Positions 9,700 to 16,895 of a DNA stretch of 54,346 bases are shown here, piece by piece; the first letter of the stretch is position 1; every line of letters starts with the position of its first letter. Source of the stretch: an uncultured Ectothiorhodospiraceae bacterium (lineage in GTDB: Bacteria > Pseudomonadota > Gammaproteobacteria > UBA6429 > Thiohalophilaceae); NCBI GenBank assembly GCA_947258695.1, contig CAMYJG010000007.1, forward strand, positions 74,153-128,498. The letters are read 5' to 3'. Made by a program: the position numbers and the translations under genes. Below the pieces are notes generated by a model. The model did not search any database, had not been told where the DNA came from, and saw nothing but the letters and a program-made list of their open reading frames with translations.

Positions 9700-9715
9700 T
9701 TTAACAATTCTTAAC
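9700..9715 (+). promoter_or_regulatory. Direct hexamer repeat upstream of the PagP-like gene
   Basis: TTTAAC at 9700-9705 and CTTAAC at 9710-9715 repeat with a 10-base period about 70 bases before the gene. OmpR-family regulators such as PmrA bind paired YTTAAK hexamers, normally with an 11-base period, so this is near but not equal to that pattern. It may be a regulator site or chance in AT-rich DNA. Confidence 0.25.
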
Positions 9716-9785
9716 AACAAAAAAATAAAAGCCGTATTATTCTTGCCGATAACTAAAACACCAGTGTTGATAGAGTGTTGCGGTT

Positions 9786-10265
9786 ATGAAAAATCTTGTC
9801 TTAGTTATTGTATTTATTGTGTTTTCTCCGCAAGTTATCGCTGATTCAGTCAATCTAATTATCAACGGTAAGGCATTTCATCAAAATGATAAAAATTATA
9901 ATGAAAATAACTGGGGCCTGGGTTTTGAGTATAATTTTGAAGAAAAGGATAAATGGATAAATTTTGCTAATGGTGGTTACTTTAAAGACAGTAATAGAAA
10001 CCGTTCTAATTACCTGGGCGGCGGTAGTAAGCGACGTTTCCTACTAAGTGATGATAAAGATGGTTGGCATATTGATGCGGGGTATACTGCCTTTGTTATG
10101 ACACGTAAAGATTTTAAAAATAACCAACCCTTTTTTGCTGCTCTCCCCTTCATTTCAATTGGTACCGAAAAGTTTGCGATTAATGCGACCTATATTCCTA
10201 AAGCCAGTCCCAAACTTGAAGCGTTAGTATTTATTCAGGCATCTTTTCAGCTCTCTCAGTGGTAA
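9786..10265 (+). CDS. PagP-like outer-membrane beta-barrel protein (putative lipid A palmitoyltransferase relative)
   Basis: 159 aa with a signal peptide (about residues 3-19, cleavage near VIADS) and a C-terminal aromatic end (SFQLSQW) typical of outer-membrane barrels. Features recalling PagP: YNENNWGLGFEY resembles the E. coli YNERPWGGGF region, GYFKDSN keeps the FKDS box that holds PagP's catalytic Asp-Ser, and a late TYIP segment is shared. By hand alignment the position of the catalytic His appears to be Asn, with a His a few residues later (KAFHQN). PagP moves palmitate from phospholipid to lipid A. The homology is from recall, so the function is a hypothesis; the barrel assignment is firmer. 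Confidence 0.55.
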   Translation: MKNLVLVIVFIVFSPQVIADSVNLIINGKAFHQNDKNYNENNWGLGFEYNFEEKDKWINFANGGYFKDSNRNRSNYLGGGSKRRFLLSDDKDGWHIDAGYTAFVMTRKDFKNNQPFFAALPFISIGTEKFAINATYIPKASPKLEALVFIQASFQLSQW

Positions 10266-10393
10266 CTACTTTAAAAAGAAATATTCTTAAAAATCCGCTC
10301 AAGATATAAGCTGAACATTCGATGTCTGGTCAGTACACCTCTGCTATCCAACTATCTTAGCTCCCTCTATCTATATTAGGTTTTTCTAATTTG

Positions 10394-10422
10394 TTGGTAT
10401 CCGTTAAAAGATCAGGGATAAT
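10394..10422 (+). promoter_or_regulatory. Candidate sigma-70 promoter for the DUF2892-hybrid kinase pair
   Basis: TTGGTA at 10394-10399 and GATAAT at 10417-10422 are spaced by exactly 17 bases, 65 bases ahead of the DUF2892 start. A clear ribosome-binding site (TTAGGAGAC) precedes that ATG. The 221-base gap before it otherwise shows no gene. Confidence 0.45.
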
Positions 10423-10486
10423 GTTAAATATTCAGGCATCCAGGTCGATATAGAGATACTATTTCAGTGGTTTAGGAGACAAAAAT

Positions 10487-10726
10487 ATGGCTTCAACATT
10501 TGTGAGAAAAAATATGGGTCAGATTGACAGGCTCATTCGTGTTATGACGGGTTTAGTAATGATGTACCTGGGTTTTATTAATCAGGAAGTCATCGGTGAT
10601 TTAACAATTAATATTATAGTCGGGATATTTGGCATTATTTCTATCGCTTTTGCCTATATCTCGTTTTGTCCAATTTACACATTGGGAAATATAAGTACTG
10701 CGAAAAAACCATCTGAAGACGCTTAA
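10487..10726 (+). CDS. DUF2892 family inner-membrane protein
   Basis: 79 aa. KNMGQIDRLIRVMTGLVMMYLG is the family hallmark (a short amphipathic start then a membrane helix), followed by a second helix (IIVGIFGIISIAFAYISF) and CPIY, the conserved Cys-Pro motif. DUF2892 domains occur alone or attached to rhodanese domains as in YgaP, and the alone form has no known function. A strong AGGAG site fixes the start. The hybrid kinase gene begins 12 bases after the stop, so the two are probably co-transcribed; the membrane protein could influence that kinase, but this is inference. Confidence 0.85.
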   Translation: MASTFVRKNMGQIDRLIRVMTGLVMMYLGFINQEVIGDLTINIIVGIFGIISIAFAYISFCPIYTLGNISTAKKPSEDA

Positions 10727-10738
10727 GTAATCGTAGCA

Positions 10739-12880
10739 ATGTCTGTCAGAGCACGTTTTATTTTAATATCACTTAGTATCACTATACTTGCATTGTTGTT
10801 GTTTACATCTGTGATGCATGGGCGGGTAATTAAATATAAACATGCACAGGAAACACACTTAAGCCGTTTGTACTTGCAGCATTTACATAAAAAAATGGCT
10901 GGATTGAACCGGCTGGACCAAATAAAAGCTGCATTTAAGAAAGAAGAAGTAAAAGAGTTACAAACTATTCAAATATATGCAGTGCTTGACGAAAATAATA
11001 ATGAAAAGTACATCTCGAAAAACAAAGATATAGCCCGTTCTGATTTAACTAAAATTATTACAGAGATAAAAAATAAAAAATTTGAGGGGCCATTAGAAAT
11101 AGATCATTCCCCTTTTTTTTGGATAGCTATCGGTTTTGATAAAGGGGAGCTTCAAAATAATAATTTGTTAATGATTTATTCATTATCATCGACTGCTTAT
11201 TCAGAATTTTTTAAATTTTTTGGTTTCCCGCTCATAATATCGGGCTTTTTACTATGTTGGCTGATGGTGTGGGCTTCAATTATTTTGTCTTCATTCATCG
11301 TGAAATTAGAAAAACAAAAACTAAAAGTGAGTTCACAAGCTGCAGATGTTGAAAGGGCACGTGATGAGGCCATGCATGCAAACTTAGCTAAAAGCCATTT
11401 TCTGGCGAATATGAGTCACGAGATTCGTACCCCATTAACCGCAATAATCGGTTACGCAGAATCCTCTCTTGATGTTGATCAAACGTTAGAGGAAAGATCA
11501 AAAGCAACCAAAACGATTATTAAAAGCGGTAAACATTTACTCCATATTATCAATGAAATACTGGATTTATCTAAAATTGAAGCGGGTAAGTTAGAGATAG
11601 AGAAATTACCATTTTCTATAGTTCATGTTTTAGAAGATATTAACCAGATCGTTTCAAACATGGCATATGAAAAAGGTTTAAACTTTAAAATTAATTATGT
11701 CTTTCCTATACCTGATAAAATATATTCGGATCAGCTACGCATTAAACAAATACTGTTAAACCTGTGCTCTAACGCAATTAAGTTTACTGATGAAGGTTCT
11801 GTTTTACTCAATGTTTCATATTCAGATGAGACATCGATATTAAAATTTGAAGTTGTTGATACGGGTATTGGATTGACAGAGGAACAAAAAGATAAAATAT
11901 TCAGTTCATTTGAACAAGCTGACTCTTCAATAACGCGTAAATTTGGTGGTACAGGCCTGGGATTAATGCTATCAAAACAATTGCTGGAAATGTTAAACGG
12001 AACATTATCGGTTAAAAGTACAGTAGACTATGGTAGTAAATTTATAGCAACGATTAAGTTAGAAGACGCTGATCAAACAGGTTACATATATGAAATTCAT
12101 CCAAAAGAGACGGCAGCCAGTGGTAATTTGTCTAATGTGGCAGCACCGCTATTAGATGGAAAAGTTCTGGTAGCTGAAGATAATAAAGATATACAGGGTT
12201 TGGTGAATTTATTACTTAAAAAGACAGGTGTTGAGGTAAATATTGTAGAAAATGGTAAGCTGGCGGTTGAAATAGCTGCGGCTGAAAACTATGATTTGAT
12301 ATTGATGGATTTGCAGATGCCGGTTATGGATGGTAAAACGGCAATGAAGCAGCTGATAAGTCAGTCTTGTTCAGTGCCAGTTATTGCGATGACTGCAAAT
12401 GCAATGAAAAGTGATCGGGAAGAATGTAAGCAACTTGGTTTTGCCGGGTTTATTAGTAAGCCTATAGATCGAAATGATTTACATACCGTTTTATTACAGT
12501 ACTTAAAACCAGCACAAAGATCAGAGAATAATGACACCTTGATTACCTCAAATTTATTAGAAAATGACCCTGAACTGATTGACCTGATTGATAAATTTAT
12601 TGGTCGTCTACCAGGTATGCAAAAAGCAATTAATGATGCGTATGATAATAATAATGAAGAACAGCTATCAGGATTAATTCATCAAATGAAAGGTGTCGGT
12701 GGTAATTATGGTTATCCGGCCTTAACTGAACTTTGTGCAAAAATAGAGTTTCAAATAACAAGTCAAAACACAGAAACTATCAGTTCATTAATGCAAGAAT
12801 TTAACCAGATGATCGAAGAAATTATTAGTGGTTACGATCAAAACCATGAGATAGCAAGAAAATCACTTTCAGGTAGTTAA
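10739..12880 (+). CDS. Hybrid sensor histidine kinase with receiver and HPt domains
   Basis: 713 aa. Two membrane helices (about 8-26 and 161-188) flank a ~135-residue periplasmic domain of no recognised family. A coiled coil leads to HisKA with His227 (NMSHEIRTPLTAIIGYA), then HATPase (NLCSNAIKF, DTGIGLTEEQ, GGTGLGLMLSKQLL). The receiver domain carries the phospho-acceptor Asp in LILMDLQMPVMDG and the Lys in GFISKPIDR. An HPt domain ends the chain with His in LIHQMKGVGGNYG. The architecture supports an internal His-Asp-His phosphorelay whose final receiver is encoded elsewhere. A bidirectional terminator follows. Confidence 0.93.
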   Translation: MSVRARFILISLSITILALLLFTSVMHGRVIKYKHAQETHLSRLYLQHLHKKMAGLNRLDQIKAAFKKEEVKELQTIQIYAVLDENNNEKYISKNKDIARSDLTKIITEIKNKKFEGPLEIDHSPFFWIAIGFDKGELQNNNLLMIYSLSSTAYSEFFKFFGFPLIISGFLLCWLMVWASIILSSFIVKLEKQKLKVSSQAADVERARDEAMHANLAKSHFLANMSHEIRTPLTAIIGYAESSLDVDQTLEERSKATKTIIKSGKHLLHIINEILDLSKIEAGKLEIEKLPFSIVHVLEDINQIVSNMAYEKGLNFKINYVFPIPDKIYSDQLRIKQILLNLCSNAIKFTDEGSVLLNVSYSDETSILKFEVVDTGIGLTEEQKDKIFSSFEQADSSITRKFGGTGLGLMLSKQLLEMLNGTLSVKSTVDYGSKFIATIKLEDADQTGYIYEIHPKETAASGNLSNVAAPLLDGKVLVAEDNKDIQGLVNLLLKKTGVEVNIVENGKLAVEIAAAENYDLILMDLQMPVMDGKTAMKQLISQSCSVPVIAMTANAMKSDREECKQLGFAGFISKPIDRNDLHTVLLQYLKPAQRSENNDTLITSNLLENDPELIDLIDKFIGRLPGMQKAINDAYDNNNEEQLSGLIHQMKGVGGNYGYPALTELCAKIEFQITSQNTETISSLMQEFNQMIEEIISGYDQNHEIARKSLSGS

Positions 12881-12883
12881 AAA

Positions 12884-12908
12884 AAAGGCAGCTCTAATAG
12901 CTGCCTTT
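12884..12908. terminator. Bidirectional rho-independent terminator
   Basis: Perfect 10-bp stem AAAGGCAGCT / AGCTGCCTTT with a 5-base loop, flanked by A-rich sequence on the left and T-rich on the right. It sits between the convergent hybrid-kinase and phosphofructokinase genes and can serve both. Confidence 0.9.
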
Positions 12909-12931
12909 ATTTGTTTTTAGAGGCTTAAAAT

Positions 12932-14374
12932 TTAGAGCTCAAACTTAGAAAGTTTTTTCTCAACCGCAACGCCTTTAATGCGTACATACTTTGGCATACC
13001 ATCTTTATAAGGTGGATAATCTTCACCTTTGATTAATGGTTCCATGTAAGTACGGCATGCCTTAGTAATACCGAAGCCATCTTTTGAGATAAAGTTTTCC
13101 GGCATCATTTTCTCAACGTTCGCAACTTTACTCAGGTCTGCCATTCCTACTTTCCATTTGAATGGTTTATTTGATATGCGATCAACAGTTGGCATAACTG
13201 AGTTATGTCCTTGAGCGGCAAAATTAACAGCTGCTTTACCCATTGCATAAGCCATGTCGACATCTGTTTTAGATGCTATATGACGTGCGGCGCGTTGCAG
13301 ATAATCGGCAACTGCCCAATGATTTTTCAGGCCAAGTTCAGACTGAATCATGCCTGATATTACGGTTGCTGCACCACCGAGTTGGCTGTGACCAAATGCA
13401 TCTTTCAGCCCACTTTCTGCCAGGAAGCGACCATCTGGCCAATGTACGCCTTCTGATACAACTACTGAACAGTAACCGTGTTTATCCACATTTTTCTGGA
13501 CCTTGGCGAGGAATTTCTCCTGGTCGAACTCAACTTCAGGGAACAGAATAATCGTTGGAATTGGTGTGTCATCAGTTGATGCCAGACCACCCGCGGCTGC
13601 AATCCAGCCAGCATGACGACCCATTACTTCAACAATGAAAACTTTAGTCGATGTTTTTGCCATGGAGTGAACGTCGAAAGAGGCTTCACGAGTAGAAACA
13701 GCAACATATTTTGCAACAGAACCAAAGCCTGGACAGTTGTCAGTAATCGGCAGATCATTATCAACGGTTTTTGGTACATGAATAGCCTGGATTGGGTAAC
13801 CCATTTCTTTTGAAAGTTGAGATACTTTATAACAAGTATCTGCAGAATCACCGCCACCATTATAGAAGAAGTAGCCAATGTTATGTGCCTTGAAAACTTC
13901 AATTAAACGTTCGTATTCACGGCGGTTTTCTTCAATTGATTTTAGTTTAAAACGGCATGAACCAAATGCACCTGATGGTGTATGGCGTAAGGCCTTGATA
14001 GTTGCGGCCGATTCTTTTGATGTGTCAATCAAATCTTCAGTTAATGCACCGATAATACCATTACGACCTGCGTAAACTTTACCAATTTTATTTGATTTAC
14101 GTGCGGCTTCAATCACACCAGCAGCAGACGCATTTATAACTGCTGTTACGCCACCTGATTGGGCGTAGAAGGCGTTTTTAACAGGCTCTTTTGGCTTACT
14201 GGCTTTTTTCTTAGTTTTCTTTTTAGCTGTTTTTTTCTTGGCAACCTTTTTCTTGGTTTTCTTTTTAGCTACTTTCTTTTTACCAGCTTTTTTCTTGCTG
14301 ACTTTCTTTTTTGCTTTTTTCTTTGCGACTTTTTTCTTCGCAACTTTTTTCTTGGCTTTCTTTTTAGCGGCCAT
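12932..14374 (-). CDS. pfp: PPi-type 6-phosphofructokinase with a lysine-rich histone-H1-like N-terminal tail
   Basis: 480 aa. Residues ~68-480 are a phosphofructokinase domain: AQSGGVTAVINASAAG, FYNGGGDSADT and HVPKTVDNDLPITDN. The Lys in PKTVDND replaces the Gly of ATP-dependent enzymes (PGTIDND), and Ser follows GGGD where ATP enzymes have Gly; both favour pyrophosphate as donor, making the reaction reversible. Residues 3-62 are an almost pure Lys/Ala/Val/Thr tail of repeated KKKVAKKK units like histone H1 or bacterial Hc1/AlgP tails, not part of any phosphofructokinase I know. The ATG follows an AAAGGGGAAAACC ribosome-binding site, and no Met lies between the tail and the domain, so the tail is in the predicted protein. 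Confidence 0.92.
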   Translation of the reverse strand: MAAKKKAKKKVAKKKVAKKKAKKKVSKKKAGKKKVAKKKTKKKVAKKKTAKKKTKKKASKPKEPVKNAFYAQSGGVTAVINASAAGVIEAARKSNKIGKVYAGRNGIIGALTEDLIDTSKESAATIKALRHTPSGAFGSCRFKLKSIEENRREYERLIEVFKAHNIGYFFYNGGGDSADTCYKVSQLSKEMGYPIQAIHVPKTVDNDLPITDNCPGFGSVAKYVAVSTREASFDVHSMAKTSTKVFIVEVMGRHAGWIAAAGGLASTDDTPIPTIILFPEVEFDQEKFLAKVQKNVDKHGYCSVVVSEGVHWPDGRFLAESGLKDAFGHSQLGGAATVISGMIQSELGLKNHWAVADYLQRAARHIASKTDVDMAYAMGKAAVNFAAQGHNSVMPTVDRISNKPFKWKVGMADLSKVANVEKMMPENFISKDGFGITKACRTYMEPLIKGEDYPPYKDGMPKYVRIKGVAVEKKLSKFEL

Positions 14375-14691
14375 GGTTTTCCCCTTTAATTAAAAATGAA
14401 AATTTTGTTAGCGTTAAAAAAATAATGCCCGCATTACGGCAGGCATTATATTTGTTCAAGAATTTGTTTCCTTTACAGCTAGAGCAATAATAAGCGCAGC
14501 GCTGACTAAGCTAACTTCAGCATGAGTGAAATTATTATTGATGGTGTCATTCATAAAAATGTACTCTGGGCTTGTTGGTGAAGCCTTTAAAAATCAGCTG
14601 CAAAGCATACTCGATCAATTTCTGAATTGGAAATTTTAACCTTAAACGAGGCTTTGGAAAATTACATTTTATATAGGAGCAAAAGTAGGAT
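14375..14691. other. Gene-free gap between ubiJ and the phosphofructokinase gene
   Basis: 317 bases. It contains the phosphofructokinase ribosome-binding site at its left edge, the minus-strand terminator at 14416-14449 and otherwise no convincing gene. A 19-codon reading frame on the plus strand near 14521 has no ribosome-binding site. The phosphofructokinase promoter must lie here if the gene is not transcribed from ubiJ, but I could not assign one. Confidence 0.6.
14416..14449 (-). terminator. Rho-independent terminator after ubiJ
   Basis: An 8-bp stem ATAATGCC (14422-14429) / GGCATTAT (14442-14449) with a 12-base loop. Read on the minus strand the hairpin runs directly into a T-tract (plus-strand A's at 14416-14422). 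It would end transcription of the hslVU-ubiEJ genes before the phosphofructokinase gene. Confidence 0.8.
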
Positions 14692-15321
14692 TTATACAGT
14701 GGATTCGAGTTGTTTTTGCAACCTTGAAATACGTGCCTCTAACCTGGCTGCCTGGTCACGTAACTGGCTAACATTATCGGCAAACTGTGCTATTTCAGCT
14801 GAATGGGGAGTCAGCTGACCTTCTTCCTGTAAATATTCACGGGCATCAGTTTGCAGGATATTTAACGCATCTTTACTCCAGTCGCTTAAATTGCGGATCA
14901 TATCCCCCGTTTTATAAGCGATGAGATCGCCAGTGATGCTGGATAACCATTCTTCCCAATCTAAATTGAGTTGATCCAGAATTCGTTTAAAGCGCTGGCC
15001 AAGTTCGATATCTCCTTTGATGCGGATTTCACCACTGAAAAAGCTTTCGCTGGCGTCGCCTAAAGACATATTGATAAATGCAAGTGGACTGCCTTGCAAG
15101 GTAGTATCTGCTTGACCTTCATACAGGTACTGTACTTGTACGCCTTCTGGATGTGGAAATAGATAGAGGATTAAATCGAGTTCACTAAATTCAAAGGCAA
15201 TGACCTTGCCTGAAAGAGAAGAAAATTTATCCAGGGTTGCGGGATCTCGTTTAAGAACAGCATTAATTGAGGTCTCGAGTGCTTCGGTTAAGCTGAGAAT
15301 AATTTCGGTTGTTAAACTCAT
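14692..15321 (-). CDS. ubiJ: Ubiquinone biosynthesis accessory factor UbiJ (SCP2 domain)
   Basis: 209 aa, the usual UbiJ length. An N-terminal SCP2-like lipid-binding domain covers roughly residues 20-120 (LILYLFPHPEGVQVQYLYEG, DTTLQGSPLAFINMSLG, SGEIRIKGDIELGQRF). The C-terminal third is helical and ends in a coiled coil (VSQLRDQAARLEARISRLQKQ). UbiJ, with UbiK, organises the soluble Ubi complex that hydroxylates and methylates ubiquinone precursors. Position after ubiE supports the call. The gap to ubiE holds a palindromic repeat. Confidence 0.9.
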   Translation of the reverse strand: MSLTTEIILSLTEALETSINAVLKRDPATLDKFSSLSGKVIAFEFSELDLILYLFPHPEGVQVQYLYEGQADTTLQGSPLAFINMSLGDASESFFSGEIRIKGDIELGQRFKRILDQLNLDWEEWLSSITGDLIAYKTGDMIRNLSDWSKDALNILQTDAREYLQEEGQLTPHSAEIAQFADNVSQLRDQAARLEARISRLQKQLESTV

Positions 15322-15348
15322 TTATGATTAATCCGTGAAACATAAAAT

Positions 15349-15455
15349 AAAACCACGGGGCACACGGGGTGCACAGGGAAGAGGCTTTTAGGTTTAACTC
15401 GATGCTCCCTGTGTAGTCCTGGCCAGTTTCTCAACTTAGCGTCTTATGTGGTTTT
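15349..15455. repeat. Imperfect palindromic intergenic repeat, family A copy 2
   Basis: It begins AAAACCACGGGGCACACGGG and ends ATGTGGTTTT, with inner CACAGGGAAG facing CTCCCTGTGT. The same ends and core occur at 1469-1538. It fills almost all of the gap between ubiE and ubiJ without breaking either gene. Confidence 0.7.
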
Positions 15456-15462
15456 TAAATAT

Positions 15463-16209
15463 TTAAATTTTATAACCGCGATGCAGTGCAACAACACCAC
15501 CGGTTAAATTAAAATATTCGCATTTTTCAAAACCCACACTGCTCATCATCTCTTTTAACGTTTCCTGATCAGGATGCATACGAATAGATTCTGCAAGATA
15601 GCGGTAACTGTCAGCATCATTGGCAACGACTTTACCCATAAAAGGTAATAGCTTGAATGAATAAGTATCATAAATTTTGCTTAAAAGTTCTGATTCCGGT
15701 TTTGAAAACTCTAAAACCAGTAAAGGCGCACCCGGTTTTAAAACGCGGTACATTGAGCGTAAAGCGGCATCTTTGTCGGTCACATTACGTAAGCCAAAAG
15801 CGATGGTAATGGCATCAAAATGATTGTCTGGGAAAGGTAAACATTCTGCATTGGCCTGGACGTACTGGGTATTACCGGCGATACCTTTATCGATTAAACG
15901 CTCACGACCTACCTTGAGCATTGAATCATTGATATCAGCGACAGTAACGGAACCTTGCTGGCCAACAATGCGTGCAAATTTTGCAGCCAGGTCCCCGGTT
16001 CCACCGGCAAGATCTAACACATGATGGCCGTGACGAACGCCACTCATTTCAATGGTATAGCGTTTCCAGACTCGATGAATACCGAATGACATCAGGTCAT
16101 TCATAACATCGTACTTACTGGCTACTGAGTGAAATACGTCCGCGACTTTATTGACTTTATCGTCGTAAGCAACCTGTTCAAAACCAAAATGTGTCTTATC
16201 GTCTTTCAT
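15463..16209 (-). CDS. ubiE: Bifunctional demethylmenaquinone / ubiquinone C-methyltransferase UbiE
   Basis: 248 aa class I SAM methyltransferase. [17 protein letters not shown] is motif [23 protein letters not shown] motifs II/III are in place (shown here only in part: [18 protein letters not shown]), and the N-terminal THFGFEQV with [19 protein letters not shown] is the UbiE signature. The enzyme methylates the ring carbon of demethyl-quinones in the cytosol. It lies in the conserved hslVU-DUF971-ubiE-ubiJ order. The quinone type (ubiquinone rather than menaquinone) is implied by the presence of ubiJ and ubiB. Confidence 0.96.
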   Translation of the reverse strand: MKDDKTHFGFEQVAYDDKVNKVADVFHSVASKYDVMNDLMSFGIHRVWKRYTIEMSGVRHGHHVLDLAGGTGDLAAKFARIVGQQGSVTVADINDSMLKVGRERLIDKGIAGNTQYVQANAECLPFPDNHFDAITIAFGLRNVTDKDAALRSMYRVLKPGAPLLVLEFSKPESELLSKIYDTYSFKLLPFMGKVVANDADSYRYLAESIRMHPDQETLKEMMSSVGFEKCEYFNLTGGVVALHRGYKI

Positions 16210-16243
16210 ATTTTGATTATACCGTAAATGGAGGAGCTTGCTG

Positions 16244-16344
16244 TCATTGCGAGGAAAAATTCAAAAATACTTTTTGAATTTTGACGTGACAATCTGATGG
16301 TGAGTATTTCGAGAGTGGAGATTGCCACGCTTTGCTCGCAATGA
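16244..16344. repeat. Palindromic intergenic repeat, family B (TCATTGCGAG ends)
   Basis: Perfect inverted 10-bp ends: TCATTGCGAG at 16244-16253 and CTCGCAATGA at 16335-16344. Inside, AAAATTCAAAAA (16256-16267) and TTTTTGAATTTT (16271-16282) form a perfect 12-bp hairpin. The right 28 bases (16319-16346) recur identically at 53305-53332. It occupies the gap between the DUF971 gene and ubiE. The TCATTGCGAG motif resembles small mobile-like palindromes widespread in gammaproteobacterial intergenic DNA. Confidence 0.8.
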
Positions 16345-16352
16345 CGAGAGTG

Positions 16353-16721
16353 CTATTTAGCGTGTTTGGGCTCGGGACGTTCTTTGCCTGCATCTTTTAA
16401 GCGTTGCAGGTAGTTTTTCCAGTTTTCTTCATAGTTTTCACCAAGATCGTACAGGGTTTCCCAGGAGAAAATACCGGTGTCGTGGTTATCATCGAAAAAT
16501 GGTTGGATCGCATAGTTACCGACCATTTCAATTTGGGTGATATTTACGTCCTGCTTGCCAAACTGCAATACTTCCTGCCCGGGACCATGGCCCTGTACTT
16601 CAGCAGAAGGTGAGTGAACGCGTAAGTATTCAACCGGTAGGTCAAATGTTTTCCCATCATCAAATGTGACTTCAAGAACGTGTGAAGCCTGATGAAGTTT
16701 AATATCTGTAGGTTTTGGCAT
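16353..16721 (-). CDS. DUF971 domain protein
   Basis: 122 aa when started at the ATG of MPKPTDIKLH, which follows an AGGAAC ribosome-binding site; an upstream in-frame ATG would add 13 residues reading into the neighbouring repeat and is less likely. The DUF971 fold (also found at the N-terminus of gamma-butyrobetaine hydroxylases) is seen in LEVTFDDGKTFDLPVEYLR, VGNYAIQPFFDDNHDTGIFS and WETLYDLGENYEENW. Function is unknown; the conserved location between hslU and ubiE is typical of gammaproteobacteria. Confidence 0.88.
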   Translation of the reverse strand: MPKPTDIKLHQASHVLEVTFDDGKTFDLPVEYLRVHSPSAEVQGHGPGQEVLQFGKQDVNITQIEMVGNYAIQPFFDDNHDTGIFSWETLYDLGENYEENWKNYLQRLKDAGKERPEPKHAK

Positions 16722-16746
16722 AGTTTGTGTTCCTAAACAAGAGTTG

Positions 16747-16889
16747 GCCACCAAGGGCACGAAGAACTCGAAGAAAAGTTGATAATTATTAAATCACTGG
16801 TGACAAGGGATTTACTATTTAAAATACTCCCCATATACACAGTATTAAATTTTACTCTTTACCTTTGTGTTCTTCGTGTCCTTGGTGGC
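16747..16889. repeat. Palindromic intergenic repeat, family C
   Basis: The left end GCCACCAAGGGCACGAAGAA (16747-16766) and the right end TTCTTCGTGTCCTTGGTGGC (16870-16889) are inverted copies with one mismatch in 20. The centre is AT-rich and non-coding. The element fills the gap between hslU and the DUF971 gene and stops 6 bases before the hslU stop codon. I saw no second copy in the window. Confidence 0.8.
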
Positions 16890-16895
16890 AATAAA

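Noticed and set aside
9700-9715. A true PmrA box before the PagP-like gene
   Set aside because: The period is 10 rather than 11 bases and the third position variant is off consensus; kept only as a low-confidence repeat.
14159-14389. A plus-strand reading frame rich in Phe and Leu opposite the lysine-rich tail
   Set aside because: It is the reverse complement of Lys codons; it has no ribosome-binding site and the minus-strand phosphofructokinase explains the sequence.
14521-14580. A 19-codon plus-strand frame in the gap next to the phosphofructokinase
   Set aside because: No ribosome-binding site, no family resemblance and very short.
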